From Acinetobacter oleivorans DR1 (GTDB lineage Bacteria > Pseudomonadota > Gammaproteobacteria > Pseudomonadales > Moraxellaceae), in contig NC_014259.1 of assembly GCF_000196795.1 (NCBI RefSeq), positions 3,782,001 to 3,846,000 of the forward strand: a stretch of DNA of 64,000 nt. The letters are read 5' to 3'. The stretch's first letter is position 1, and each line of letters opens with the position of its first letter. A program made the position numbers and the translations under genes. The notes beneath the pieces were generated by a model. It saw only the letters and a program-made list of their open reading frames with translations, did not search any database and was not told where the DNA came from. Shown here piece after piece: positions 1-9,194 of this stretch.

Positions 1-987
1 GTAAATGGAACAGTATTTGACGATGCACTTAGTCAAGAAATCTTAAAAAGCTGGTTACTTCCGATTGGTTTGATTACCTCACTATACGGTGTGATTGCAG
101 CAATTGGAGCAGATCGTTTACGTCGCTTTGTCGGCTTTATGGTACTTTCTTCAATTGGTACATTGCTCACAGCAATTGCCATGTCAAATACACAAGCATG
201 GTCTGGTGCTTTATATTACTTAGTGCACAGCACACTGATTGGCGCGGCTTTTTATCTATTTTGTGGATGGATAACTTCACAACGTGGAGATTTTAAAGAT
301 CATTTAAAAGTTGCCCCAAGAATCAAACAAGAAAAAGCAGCGATGCTGACTTACTTCTTGATTGCCATGATGCTCGCGGGTTTACCACCTTTTAGTGGTT
401 TTCTTGGAAAGGTATTTATTTTACAAGCGACAGTCGAAGCCAGCTACCAAGGTTGGATCATTGGTGTTGTGCTTGTTGTGAGCCTATTAAGTATTATTGC
501 TCTAACGCGAGTTGGTTTTATCTTGTTCTGGCGAGCAACACCACCAGAGGAAGATCCAATTCATCCGGCTTATATTCTTTATCGAGCATTACCAGAACGA
601 GCACCACCACGTAATGATCAAGTGATTTATGTGTTACTTGCCGGCTTAATCGCTTATGTCGTCTTTGCTGCACCTATTCAGCATTACACATTAAGTACTG
701 CCCAGCAGATTCAAGACCATGCACTTTACCAACACACTATTCTTAAAGTAGATAAAAATGGTGAAACTATCAGCGTACAACCATTTGACCCTGCTTACCT
801 ACCAGAAACTAAATATGGTGGTGAGGTTGAAGATCATAATGCTTACCTCGTTCCAGATATTATTTCGAAAGATACCTTCAATGGTGAACATATTTCGGAA
901 TATAAACTTCGACAAATTCAGCAACAGGACAAACTACAAACGCCTACCATTGTTGATGAAAGTCAATTGAAACCTATGGAGCCATAA
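1..987 (+). CDS. mrpD: Mrp/Mnh-type cation/proton antiporter subunit D (5' partial)
   Basis: The frame is open from base 1, so the gene starts before the window and only the last ~328 residues are seen. It is a hydrophobic, proton-pumping NuoL/M/N-like subunit with several membrane spans and the family-typical stretch GLPPFSGFLGK. After the last span it carries a polar tail of about 100 residues at the C terminus. The Mrp complex exchanges Na+ or K+ for H+ across the inner membrane and needs all its subunits. Subunits E, F and G follow directly (2-bp gap to E), which fixes the assignment. An in-frame TTG at 70 is not a real start, because homologous sequence continues upstream of it. Confidence 0.93.
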   Translation, partial: VNGTVFDDALSQEILKSWLLPIGLITSLYGVIAAIGADRLRRFVGFMVLSSIGTLLTAIAMSNTQAWSGALYYLVHSTLIGAAFYLFCGWITSQRGDFKDHLKVAPRIKQEKAAMLTYFLIAMMLAGLPPFSGFLGKVFILQATVEASYQGWIIGVVLVVSLLSIIALTRVGFILFWRATPPEEDPIHPAYILYRALPERAPPRNDQVIYVLLAGLIAYVVFAAPIQHYTLSTAQQIQDHALYQHTILKVDKNGETISVQPFDPAYLPETKYGGEVEDHNAYLVPDIISKDTFNGEHISEYKLRQIQQQDKLQTPTIVDESQLKPMEP

Positions 988-989
988 AA

Positions 990-1517
990 ATGCAGTTATC
1001 TCATTTGCTTGAACGCTGGTTTCCACATCCATTTGTTTCCGTTCTTATCATTTTATTTTGGCTGATGCTGTCACATAGTCTTGATGCTAGTGACATTCTG
1101 ACGGCAGTACTGTTGGGCTTAATTATTCCTCGTTTAGTCAAACCGTTTATTACCCGCACACCGCATATTCACTGGAAACCCGCTATTAAATTATGCTTTG
1201 TGGTGCTTTGGGATATTGTTATTTCTAACTTCCGAGTGGCAAAGCTCGTTTTAGGACCTACCAAAAATTTACATCCTAAATGGTATCGTGTGCCATTAGA
1301 AACGGAACATGAGCAGGTTAATACTTTACTGGCAATGATCATTACCACAACGCCGGGTACGGTTTCTGCAGGCATTGATCAGGAACGTGGAGATATTCTG
1401 GTTCATGCGTTGAGCACGGATAATACCGAATCTGATATTGAAGACATCAAACAACGTTATGAAATTCCACTTATGGAAATTTTTGATGTAAAAAGCAAAA
1501 CGGAGGCAAGTGCATGA
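990..1517 (+). CDS. mrpE: Mrp antiporter subunit E
   Basis: This 175-residue protein has two or three N-terminal membrane spans and a cytoplasmic tail. The region with TPGTVSAGIDQERGDILVHALS is typical of MnhE/MrpE proteins. It starts two bases after mrpD stops and overlaps mrpF by 4 bp (ATGA), so translation is probably coupled. MrpE is needed for assembly or activity of the multi-subunit cation/proton antiporter in the inner membrane; its exact role is not visible from sequence. Length is normal for the family. Confidence 0.93.
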   Translation: MQLSHLLERWFPHPFVSVLIILFWLMLSHSLDASDILTAVLLGLIIPRLVKPFITRTPHIHWKPAIKLCFVVLWDIVISNFRVAKLVLGPTKNLHPKWYRVPLETEHEQVNTLLAMIITTTPGTVSAGIDQERGDILVHALSTDNTESDIEDIKQRYEIPLMEIFDVKSKTEASA

Positions 1518-1789
1518 CCATCCTACCCTATGCTCTAGGTATTAGCTCAATTGCCATTACCATCTCTATGCTACTTTGCCTCTTCAGATTGGTCATAGGC
1601 CCATCAATTGTAGATCGGCTTTTAGCACTCGATACTCTCTTCTTAAATGCAACTTGCCTCATTGTTGTTTTAGGCATTTATTGGATGACGACCTCTTTAT
1701 TTGAAGGAGCCCTACTGGTTGCAATGCTAGGTTTCGTATCTACAGCAGCCTTAGCACGTTACTTCACAACTGGTCATGTAATTGATTAA
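1514..1789 (+). CDS. mrpF: Mrp antiporter subunit F
   Basis: A 91-residue membrane protein with three predicted spans and the MrpF-typical stretch RLVIGPSIVDRLLALDTL near residue 25. It overlaps mrpE by 4 bp and is followed after 12 bp by mrpG, whose Shine-Dalgarno sequence GGAGAG lies in that gap. It is a small structural subunit of the inner-membrane Na+(K+)/H+ antiporter complex. Length and order (E-F-G) match the family. Confidence 0.93.
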   Translation: MTILPYALGISSIAITISMLLCLFRLVIGPSIVDRLLALDTLFLNATCLIVVLGIYWMTTSLFEGALLVAMLGFVSTAALARYFTTGHVID

Positions 1790-1801
1790 GGAGAGATCAA
1801 A

Positions 1802-2206
1802 ATGCAATTTACAATGGAAATTATTGTTTCGGTCTTTCTGGTTTTTGGCGCTTTCTTTATGTTGGTCGGCTCGATTGGCATGGTGCGCTTGCCTGACTTA
1901 TTCATGCGCTTACATGCACCCACAAAATCGAGTACGTTAGGATTAGGCAGCTTTTTGATTGCGTCTATGATCTTTTTTGCTTTTCAAGGCCGCTTTGGTT
2001 TTGCCGAGCTACTGATCACACTTTTAGCTTTTATTACCGCACCGGTTTCAGCAAATTTAATTGCTCAAGCTGCACTACATTTACGTTTGCGCTCATTGAG
2101 TGGAGAAGTTCCTGAGTCAATTGAACGTCCCTTGCCGTGGGACCGTTATAAAATTGGTCAGCGTTTCTCGCAAAATAAGCCGCCTATGGACCCTCCTAAA
2201 GACTAG
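1802..2206 (+). CDS. mrpG: Mrp antiporter subunit G
   Basis: A 134-residue protein with three membrane spans. The MnhG/PhaG hallmark GSIGMVRLPDLFMRLHAPTK lies near residues 23-42. The charged C-terminal tail (about residues 100-134) is hydrophilic. It is the last gene of the antiporter operon; a perfect 12-bp hairpin terminator follows at 2223. Together D-E-F-G exchange cytoplasmic monovalent cations for protons, important for pH and salt homeostasis. Confidence 0.93.
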   Translation: MQFTMEIIVSVFLVFGAFFMLVGSIGMVRLPDLFMRLHAPTKSSTLGLGSFLIASMIFFAFQGRFGFAELLITLLAFITAPVSANLIAQAALHLRLRSLSGEVPESIERPLPWDRYKIGQRFSQNKPPMDPPKD

Positions 2207-2222
2207 GAAAAAGTCCACCAAT

Positions 2223-2250
2223 AAAAAAGCCACCCGAAGGTGGCTTTTTT
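2223..2250. terminator. Bidirectional intrinsic terminator (mrpG / rbfA)
   Basis: A perfect 12-bp stem (AAAAAAGCCACC with GGTGGCTTTTTT) closes a CGAA tetraloop. The U-run is present on both strands, so it can end the mrp operon on the plus strand and the rimP-nusA-infB-rbfA operon on the minus strand. Confidence 0.92.
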
Positions 2251-2260
2251 ATTTTTTATA

Positions 2261-2662
2261 TTACTGTTCTTCGTCTGAATCGCGTTTCGGTAAATCATTT
2301 ACCGCTTTTTCGATCAGACCAAACATATAGTTACCATAAGCATTCGTCTTGTCATAATGGAAACGCAATCTTGGCGTAATACGTGTCTTGATACGACGGC
2401 TCAATTCATGACGCAAGAAACCAGAAGCTTTATTTAATACATCTAAAGTTTCTTTATTTGCTGCTTCACTTTGCTCATCACCAAGCTCACGTCCCATTAC
2501 GGTGACATAAACTTCAGCATAACCCATGTCTGCACTGACTTTCACCGCAGAGATGGTCACTAGACCACCTAAGCGAGGATCTTTAAGCTCTTGACGAATC
2601 AGCTCAGACAACTCGCGTTGAACTGAATCCGCCATGCGCTTTAAGCGTTGGCTACCCGCCAT
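2261..2662 (-). CDS. rbfA: Ribosome-binding factor A
   Basis: A 133-residue KH-like fold protein needed for late 30S subunit maturation (16S rRNA 5' end processing) and cold adaptation. Family motifs are visible: RVQRELSELI-like start, ELKDPRLGGLVTIS near residue 25-38, and a C-terminal LRFHYD. Its ATG overlaps the last base of the infB stop, so it is translationally linked to infB. In many gammaproteobacteria truB and rpsO follow; here the operon ends at the terminator at 2223 and convergent mrp genes follow instead. Confidence 0.96.
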   Translation of the reverse strand: MAGSQRLKRMADSVQRELSELIRQELKDPRLGGLVTISAVKVSADMGYAEVYVTVMGRELGDEQSEAANKETLDVLNKASGFLRHELSRRIKTRITPRLRFHYDKTNAYGNYMFGLIEKAVNDLPKRDSDEEQ

Positions 2663-5361
2663 TAAAGACTCCGTTTAATCAATTGAACATCATAGACTTC
2701 AATTTTATCTTTCACTTTGATGTCTTTATAACCTTTCACCGCAAGACCACATTCCATACCGGCACGAACTTCTTCAACCACTTCTTTATAGCGACGAAGA
2801 GATTCAAGCTCACCTTGGAACACAACCACGTCATCACGTAATACGCGAATCGGTTTATTACGATGCAATACACCTTCAAGTACCATACAGCCTGCTGCTG
2901 CGCCAAACTTACTTGAGTGGAATACTTCACGTACTTCAGCAACACCCAAGATAGTTTCACGATGTTCAGGAGCAAGTTTACCGCTCATGGCATCTTTCAC
3001 ATCATCAATCAATTCATAGATGATGCTGTAGTAACGAATATCGATACCGTCTTGGTCACTTCTCTGACGAGCAGTCGTATCAGCACGAACGTTAAAGCCT
3101 AACAATACAGCTTCTGAAGATTCAGCAAGAATCACATCAGACTCAGTAATCGCACCAACACCCGAACTAATTACACGAACTTTTACTTCATCAGTAGATA
3201 ATTCATGTAAAGCTGCATTCAATGCTTCTAAAGTACCACGTACGTCTGTTCTTAAAACAACGTTCACTGTAGGAACATCTTTTTTGCCCATTGACGACAT
3301 GATATTTTCAAGACGCATTGCGCTTTGACGATCAATACGTTTTTGACGTTCACGGTCAGCACGAGCATCAGCAACTTCACGCGCTTTCTTCTCGTCATTT
3401 ACAACAAGAACTTCATCACCTGCCATTGGAGCATCTGGAAGACCCAGAATTTCTACTGGAATAGATGGTCCTGCTGATTTAATCGGCTTACCGTTTTCAT
3501 CAGACATTGCACGGACACGACCATATGATGAACCTGCAAGAACAAGGTCACCAATGTTTAATGTACCGTTTTGAACAAGAATAGAAGTTACTGCACCACG
3601 GCCTTTATCAACACGCGCTTCAATAACAACACCTTGTGCAGCACCCTCAGCAGATGCTTTTAATTCCATCAATTCTGACTGAATAAGAATTAAATCAAGG
3701 AGTTCATCAATACCTTGTCCACTGTGTGCAGAAACCTTAGCAATCGGAACATCACCACCCCATTCTTCTGGAACGATTTGTTTCGTTGTTAATTCATTTA
3801 ACACACGGTCTGGATCAGCAGATTCTTTATCCATTTTGTTGATTGCAACAATAATTGGAGTACCTGCTGCACGCGCATGGTCAATTGCTTCTGCAGTTTG
3901 TGGCATTACACCGTCATCTGCCGCAACAACCAATACAACGATATCCGTTGCTTTAGCACCACGTGCACGCATTGAAGTAAATGCAGCATGTCCCGGTGTA
4001 TCAAGGAATGTAATGATTCCTTTGTCTGTTTCAACGTGATATGCACCAATATGCTGGGTAATACCACCTGCTTCACCTGCCGCCACTTTCGAACGACGGA
4101 TACGGTCAAGCAATGATGTTTTACCATGGTCAACGTGACCCATAATGGTAACAACTGGCGGACGAGTTGTTTGCTCACCACGAGCTTCTTCAGCCGCTTC
4201 AAGCAAGTTATCTTCCGCTTGAGTATCAGAAACTAAAACAGGGTTATGACCCATTTCTTCAACAACAAGTGCTGCTGTATCTTGGTCGATAGCTTGTTCC
4301 TGATTAACCAACTCACCCATTTTCATAAGTGTTTTGATAACTTCACGTACTTTAATCGCCATTTTTTGAGCAAGATCGGCAACAACAATGCTTGAACCGA
4401 TTTCTACATCATAAACTTGCTTTTTAACTGGTTTTTCAAATCCGTGCTTATTAGCTTGGCTTGATTTTAAACCACGTTTGTTATGGTTAACAAAGCTTTG
4501 CTCTTCTTGACCACGACGACCACCTTTTTTACCCGCACGAGGGTTAGTGGTTGCACCACCGCGTTTAATTTCACGGTCTTCTTGCTTGAATGAATCTTCA
4601 TAAGCTTGGCCTACTAGACCTGAAGCAAGTGGAGAATCATCAATCACACGAATTGTGGTAGTAGCTTCGTCACTTGAATACTTAGACGCCATTTTGCGCA
4701 TTTGTTCAAGTGTACGTTGCTGAGCTTCTTCAGCCGCTTTACGACGCGCAGCTTCTTCAGTTGCTTTCAACTGAGCTGTTTGTGCTTCACGAGCTTTCTT
4801 TTGCTCTAATGTTTCTGCTGGTTTTGGTGCAGGTTTTACTGTACCACCACCACGTTTTTTCACTACTACAGCAGCTTTAGGAGCTGTCTGAGCAGCGCTA
4901 TCTTGTTGATGAGCAGCACGCATCGCATCTAAAGTTGCTTTTGCTTTTTGCTCTGTTTGAAGACGCGCGTTTTGCTGTGCAGTGTCACGCGTTTGCTGTT
5001 CTACACGTGCTTTAGCTTCAGCTTCTGCACGTGCTTTAGCTTCAGCTGCAATTTGTTCAGGGTTTGGTTTAGCAAAAACCTGTTTTTTACGTACTTCTAC
5101 GTTAATTGTTTTTGCTTTACCTGAAGTACTTGCAACTTTAGCGGTACTGGTTGTTTTACGTTTCAACGCAATTTTTCCTGTGTTACCACTTTCCTGACCA
5201 TGCACTTTTTTCAAATGATTGACTAAAGTATCCTGTTGTTCAGTGGTAATAATGTCGTCTGCTGTACGTTGAGGCAAACCTGCTTCACGAGCCTGTTCTA
5301 GGAGCTTCTCAACAGGACGTTCTACACTGAGAGCTAACTCTTTAATCGACTTGTCCGTCAT
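2662..5361 (-). CDS. infB: Translation initiation factor IF-2
   Basis: An 899-residue GTPase that places initiator tRNA on the 30S subunit and promotes subunit joining. The N terminus carries an IF2_N helical domain, then a long Ala/Glu/Lys-rich linker (roughly residues 90-230). The G domain shows GHVDHGKTSLLD, DTPGHAAF and NKMD. It is followed by domain II and the C-terminal fMet-tRNA-binding domain ending KGYKDIKVKDKIEVYDV. It sits 10 bp after nusA. Two identical initiator tRNA genes lie just upstream of this operon, so tRNA-fMet and its chaperone factor are neighbours. Confidence 0.97.
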   Translation of the reverse strand: MTDKSIKELALSVERPVEKLLEQAREAGLPQRTADDIITTEQQDTLVNHLKKVHGQESGNTGKIALKRKTTSTAKVASTSGKAKTINVEVRKKQVFAKPNPEQIAAEAKARAEAEAKARVEQQTRDTAQQNARLQTEQKAKATLDAMRAAHQQDSAAQTAPKAAVVVKKRGGGTVKPAPKPAETLEQKKAREAQTAQLKATEEAARRKAAEEAQQRTLEQMRKMASKYSSDEATTTIRVIDDSPLASGLVGQAYEDSFKQEDREIKRGGATTNPRAGKKGGRRGQEEQSFVNHNKRGLKSSQANKHGFEKPVKKQVYDVEIGSSIVVADLAQKMAIKVREVIKTLMKMGELVNQEQAIDQDTAALVVEEMGHNPVLVSDTQAEDNLLEAAEEARGEQTTRPPVVTIMGHVDHGKTSLLDRIRRSKVAAGEAGGITQHIGAYHVETDKGIITFLDTPGHAAFTSMRARGAKATDIVVLVVAADDGVMPQTAEAIDHARAAGTPIIVAINKMDKESADPDRVLNELTTKQIVPEEWGGDVPIAKVSAHSGQGIDELLDLILIQSELMELKASAEGAAQGVVIEARVDKGRGAVTSILVQNGTLNIGDLVLAGSSYGRVRAMSDENGKPIKSAGPSIPVEILGLPDAPMAGDEVLVVNDEKKAREVADARADRERQKRIDRQSAMRLENIMSSMGKKDVPTVNVVLRTDVRGTLEALNAALHELSTDEVKVRVISSGVGAITESDVILAESSEAVLLGFNVRADTTARQRSDQDGIDIRYYSIIYELIDDVKDAMSGKLAPEHRETILGVAEVREVFHSSKFGAAAGCMVLEGVLHRNKPIRVLRDDVVVFQGELESLRRYKEVVEEVRAGMECGLAVKGYKDIKVKDKIEVYDVQLIKRSL

Positions 5362-5371
5362 ATTTCATCTC

Positions 5372-6856
5372 CTAGTTAAACCATGATTCGCGAGCTTTCA
5401 TGATCAATTGACCTGCTTTTTCATGATCAAGTCCTTCAATATCAGAAATATCGTCAGTAGCTTGATCTGCCAAATCATCGACAGTAATAATACCGCGAGC
5501 GGCAAGCGAGTAAGCGATCTCAGAAGTCATGCCTTCCATAGTGAGAAGGTCTGCGCTCGGTTCTTGAATATTTTCTTGCTGTTTCAAAGCATCAGTAAGT
5601 GCTGCTTCTTTTGCACGACTTTGCAATAACTCAACCAATTCAGCATCAAGCTCAATTTCGTCAAAAGTTTCAGCTGGAACATAAGCAATCTCTTCTAAAG
5701 AGGTAAAGCCCATTTCCACCAATGCCATTGCTAAATCTTCTTCAATATCGAGACGTGATACAAACATATCAAGATATTGCTGAGCTTCATTTTGCTGACG
5801 AGCACGATACTCTTCTTCAAGCATCATGTCGAGTTTGTAGCCAGTTAAATCAGAAGCTAAGCGAACATTTTGGCCTTGTGAGCCAATCGCGCGAGCCAAT
5901 TGATCGCTGGTTGCAAAAATAATATCGGCACTTCTTGCATCTTCATCAAGCACGATGCCTGAAACATCAGCTGGTTCTAATGCACTTGCAATGTACTGAG
6001 CTGGATCATCAGACCAGACCACTACATCAATACGTTCACCGTTTAACTCTTGTTGTACTGCTTGAATACGCGTACCACGCATACCAATACAAGCACCTAC
6101 AGGGTCAATACGATGGTCATTTGTTTTCACTGCGATTTTAGCACGAACGCCTGGTTGACGTGCCGCTGCTTTAATTTCAATAATTTCTTCAGAAATCTCA
6201 GGAATTTCTTTTTTCATTAAAGCAATTAACATTTCAGGCTTAGCGCGTGATAACAACAACTGAGCGCCACGACCTTCACGGTTCACATTGTATAAAATAG
6301 CGTTCATACGTTGTTTCGGACGAAGAATTTCTTTAGGAATCATTTCTTCGCGCGCAAGATAAGCTTCAGCATTGTCGCCTAAATCGATAATAAAGCCGTC
6401 TTTGGTTTGTTTTTTCACTTCACCGTAAATTAACTCACCAACTTTAGACTCGTATGCATCAGCAACTAAAGCACGCTCAGCTTCACGAATTTTTTGTACG
6501 ATAACTTGTTTTGCAATTTGTGCAGCGATACGACCAAACTCAATAGATTCTACTTCGAGTTCACGAACATCACCAATTGACCATTTAGATGGATCAAGGT
6601 CAGAAATCGCATCTTGGCAAGCTGGCATTTCATGATCTTCATCTGCCACAACAGTCCATTGACGGAATGTGCTGTAATCACCAGTTTTACGATCAATTTC
6701 TACACGAAGCTGAGCTTCTTCAGCATGCGTACCTTCGTAAAATCTTTTCTTCGTTGCAGCAACTAGAGCTTGTTCTAAAGCCTCGAAGATCGCTTCACGA
6801 CTAACACCTTTTTCATTACTAACCGTTTCAACAACGGTAAGAATTTCGCGGCCCAT
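5372..6856 (-). CDS. nusA: Transcription termination/antitermination factor NusA
   Basis: A 494-residue RNA-polymerase-binding protein. It has the N-terminal RNAP-binding domain, an S1 domain (around KTKDGFIIDLGDNAEAYL), two KH domains (GACIGMRGTRIQAV and AIGSQGQNVRLAS), and two acidic C-terminal repeats from about residue 360. The full-length C terminus matches the proteobacterial form, in which these repeats bind the RNAP alpha subunit or lambda N. It controls pausing, termination and rRNA antitermination. It lies between rimP and infB. Confidence 0.97.
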   Translation of the reverse strand: MGREILTVVETVSNEKGVSREAIFEALEQALVAATKKRFYEGTHAEEAQLRVEIDRKTGDYSTFRQWTVVADEDHEMPACQDAISDLDPSKWSIGDVRELEVESIEFGRIAAQIAKQVIVQKIREAERALVADAYESKVGELIYGEVKKQTKDGFIIDLGDNAEAYLAREEMIPKEILRPKQRMNAILYNVNREGRGAQLLLSRAKPEMLIALMKKEIPEISEEIIEIKAAARQPGVRAKIAVKTNDHRIDPVGACIGMRGTRIQAVQQELNGERIDVVVWSDDPAQYIASALEPADVSGIVLDEDARSADIIFATSDQLARAIGSQGQNVRLASDLTGYKLDMMLEEEYRARQQNEAQQYLDMFVSRLDIEEDLAMALVEMGFTSLEEIAYVPAETFDEIELDAELVELLQSRAKEAALTDALKQQENIQEPSADLLTMEGMTSEIAYSLAARGIITVDDLADQATDDISDIEGLDHEKAGQLIMKARESWFN

Positions 6857-6892
6857 AAGTCACCTACCGATTTCTTATAAAATTTAATAAAT

Positions 6893-7420
6893 TTAATCTT
6901 GATAGATCAAGTTTGCTTTATCGATATTGTTGCTGTCGATCTCAAGCACGTGCTTCCCATCAACTTCAACCTGAATTTCTTCATTTTCAAGGTCTACTGC
7001 AATAAGCTTTGCTTGAAATTTACGACGGTTTTCTACTGCTGCAATCAAACGCAAAGCAATTTGTTGTCCGATGTAGCCTTGTAACTGTTCTAGTTGAAAA
7101 AATGGACGATCCCAACCTGGTGAAGAAACTTCTAATGAATACTCACCTGAAATTGGATCATGGACATCCAGCATTGCGCCAACTTGTTGTGTTACACGCA
7201 CACAATCTTGTACACCAATACCACGGCCTAGTTCTACTTCACCATCTTCATTAAGTACTGGCTCAGCATCTTCTTCACTTACCGCTTTGTCGATATAAAT
7301 ACGCAATAATGAACGTTTACCTTGTGGGAGAAACTCGATTCCCCAAAGGTCGACACCACATGCTTGTACTGCAGGAACAATTAAGTCATGCAATGCTTGG
7401 GATTTATTTGATAATTTCAT
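6893..7420 (-). CDS. rimP: Ribosome maturation factor RimP
   Basis: A 175-residue protein of the RimP/YhbC family needed for 30S assembly. Typical motifs: GVDLWGIEFLPQGKRSLLRIYID near residues 19-41, CVRVTQQVGAMLDVHDPI, and YSLEVSSPGWDRPF. It is the first gene of the rimP-nusA-infB-rbfA operon and lies 55 bp downstream of a consensus-like promoter at 7475-7503. Length is slightly above the ~150 residues of E. coli because of an acidic insertion (EEDAEPVLNEDGEVELG). Confidence 0.96.
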   Translation of the reverse strand: MKLSNKSQALHDLIVPAVQACGVDLWGIEFLPQGKRSLLRIYIDKAVSEEDAEPVLNEDGEVELGRGIGVQDCVRVTQQVGAMLDVHDPISGEYSLEVSSPGWDRPFFQLEQLQGYIGQQIALRLIAAVENRRKFQAKLIAVDLENEEIQVEVDGKHVLEIDSNNIDKANLIYQD

Positions 7421-7474
7421 TTACTCTCGTCATTCTCGTGCGATTCAATCGGTTGTTTTAACCGACACAGACCT

Positions 7475-7503
7475 ACTATAGTGAAGCATGACTATTTGAC
7501 CAA
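7475..7503 (-). promoter_or_regulatory. Sigma70-type promoter of rimP-nusA-infB-rbfA
   Basis: Read on the minus strand: -35 TTGGTC (7503-7498), a 17-bp spacer, and -10 TATAGT (7480-7475). The start of transcription would be near 7468, giving a leader of about 48 nt before rimP. It lies just downstream of the terminator of the tRNA operon, so the two units can be separate. Confidence 0.6.
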
Positions 7504-7541
7504 TTGATGTCGAAACTACACGATAGCGATACGATAACCAA

Positions 7542-7564
7542 TAAAAAAGGGCGTTAATCGCCCC
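7542..7564 (-). terminator. Intrinsic terminator of the tRNA operon
   Basis: On the minus strand the stem is GGGCG/CGCCC around loop ATTAA, followed by six U. It lies 72 bp past the 3' end of the second initiator tRNA. Confidence 0.7.
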
Positions 7565-7635
7565 TATGTAGCACAGAAAACAATAGTCCACTGTGCAAAA
7601 AGGCCCACTTGTCTGTGAGCCTCTTTTAAGAAACT

Positions 7636-7712
<77 letters not shown>

Positions 7713-7801
7713 TCAAACGTGCAAAAATTATATACAAATATCAAATAAAGTCAATGTAAACTTTCTAGATACTGTCTGATTAAGTTGCACCTTAATCAAT
7801 T

Positions 7802-7878
<77 letters not shown>

Positions 7879-7916
7879 TCAAAAAACTGCTTGCACTCAA
7901 CTTTCTGGTTCAAAGT

Positions 7917-8001
7917 TGGTGCGGAAGGGGGGACTTGAACCCCCACGCCCGAAGGCACTACCACCTCAAGGTAGCGTGTCTACCAATTCCACCACCACCG
8001 C
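7917..8001 (-). tRNA. tRNA-Leu (GAG)
   Basis: An 85-nt class II tRNA with an encoded CCA. The anticodon loop CTTGAGG gives anticodon GAG. The long variable arm GTGCCTTCGGGCGT and the T arm GGGGG-TTCAAGT-CCCCC are clear. The acceptor stem shows a T:T mismatch at pair 5:68 and a G:T at 6:67. It is the first gene of the tRNA cluster downstream of secG. Confidence 0.94.
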
Positions 8002-8015
8002 AGCTTGTGGGACGC

Positions 8016-8036
8016 ATTCTAGTCCTTCCAATTATA
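8016..8036 (-). promoter_or_regulatory. Candidate -10 elements upstream of tRNA-Leu
   Basis: Two -10-like hexamers are present on the minus strand: TATAAT (8036-8031) and TAGAAT (8021-8016). TAGAAT is followed by a GC-rich GCGTCCC, as in stringently controlled tRNA promoters. Neither has a convincing -35, and no terminator separates secG from the tRNAs, so read-through from tpiA-secG is also possible. Confidence 0.35.
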
Positions 8037-8057
8037 AAAGGAAAGCCCTATTTCAAA

Positions 8058-8387
8058 TTATTGACCCGTTTTTGGTGCATTTGGTGAAGTTTCAGGCGAT
8101 GTTGTTTGAATTGGTGCTGTTGTTTGTACAGATTTCAAACTATATGCCTCAGTCGTCTGTTTTTTCGCAAAAACAGCCAAGGTTAAACTCGTCACAAAAA
8201 ACAATGCCGTTAAAATAGCAGTAAGGCGAGTAAGGAAATTAGCTGAACCCGATGCGCCAAATACGGTTGCTGCTCCGCCGCCACCGAAAGAAGCACCAGC
8301 ATCCGCACCTTTACCGTGTTGGACTAGAATCAAGCCAATCATCAGTACCGCTAAAATAATATGTACGATCAGTACAAAAGAGTGCAT
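8058..8387 (-). CDS. secG: Preprotein translocase subunit SecG
   Basis: A 109-residue inner-membrane protein with two spans: one at the N terminus (VLIVHIILAVLMIGLILVQ) and one about residues 50-72. Between them is the SecG signature VQHGKGADAGASFGGG. SecG assists SecYE in protein export. It is 12 bp downstream of tpiA, an order conserved in gammaproteobacteria, and is followed by the tRNA-Leu gene. The C-terminal ~30 residues are a low-complexity Thr/Pro/Ser tail. Confidence 0.95.
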   Translation of the reverse strand: MHSFVLIVHIILAVLMIGLILVQHGKGADAGASFGGGGAATVFGASGSANFLTRLTAILTALFFVTSLTLAVFAKKQTTEAYSLKSVQTTAPIQTTSPETSPNAPKTGQ

Positions 8388-8399
8388 ACCCTATCCTCG

Positions 8400-9194
8400 T
8401 TATTTACTTTGTGCAAAGGCATGTACGATTTGATAAAAAGATGCTGCATTTAACGAAGCACCTCCAACCAACGCGCCATTAATATCTGGACATGCTGCCA
8501 ACTCGACTGCATTCTCAGCTTTTACACTACCGCCATATAAAATCGCAATGTCTGGACCCGCAGAAGTAATCTGACTTAAACCTTCACGGATTTTAGCATG
8601 CATTGCCTGTGCATCTTGTGGTGAAGCAGTTTTACCTGTACCAATTGCCCAGATTGGCTCATAAGCAATTACAATTTGCTTTTGCCATTGCTCTGCACTC
8701 ACTACAGGAGCTATATCACAGATTTGTTGCAATACAACCTGCTCTGCCAAATCTTGTTCACGTTGTTCGAGACTTTCACCCACACAATAAATGACAGTTA
8801 AGCCTGCATTTAAAGAATTTTGGAGTTTTGCCTTCAAAATTTCAACGTTATCACCTAACAAATCACGGCGTTCAGAGTGACCCACCAATACAAAATTAAT
8901 TTGGCTATCTTTTAATAATTCTGCACTGACTTCACCAGTATAGGCGCCTGTACCTGCTACACGCGATACATCTTGTGCAACTGTATATACTGTTTTTGCA
9001 GCATCTTGCAATTGTGTTTGTACCATTGCAAGTGCAATAGAAACCGGAGCAACTCCGACATGGCAGCTTTCATCTGCAATTTCGTTTTGTTGCAATAGTT
9101 GTTTAAATTCTTCTATAAGTTGTTTGGCATTGGCACGCATTGGGTTCATTTTCCAGTTGCCAACTACCCAAGGCGTAATCGTCGAACCCGACAT
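8400..9194 (-). CDS. tpiA: Triose-phosphate isomerase
   Basis: A 264-residue TIM-barrel enzyme interconverting dihydroxyacetone phosphate and glyceraldehyde 3-phosphate in glycolysis and gluconeogenesis. The substrate Lys (VGNWKMNP), catalytic His (GHSERR) and catalytic Glu (AYEPIWAIGTG), plus phosphate-loop residues (YGGSV, GALVGGASL), are all present. I chose the ATG at 9194 over the GTG at 9203: AAGGTGA lies at the right distance from 9194 and would overlap the upstream GTG. First gene of tpiA-secG. Confidence 0.96.
   Translation of the reverse strand: MSGSTITPWVVGNWKMNPMRANAKQLIEEFKQLLQQNEIADESCHVGVAPVSIALAMVQTQLQDAAKTVYTVAQDVSRVAGTGAYTGEVSAELLKDSQINFVLVGHSERRDLLGDNVEILKAKLQNSLNAGLTVIYCVGESLEQREQDLAEQVVLQQICDIAPVVSAEQWQKQIVIAYEPIWAIGTGKTASPQDAQAMHAKIREGLSQITSAGPDIAILYGGSVKAENAVELAACPDINGALVGGASLNAASFYQIVHAFAQSK

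Noticed and set aside
4982..5197. Ala/Ser-rich plus-strand frame and repeat-like DNA in infB
   Set aside because: It is the antisense of the Ala/Glu/Lys-rich IF-2 linker; the repetition reflects codon repeats, not a tandem repeat element.
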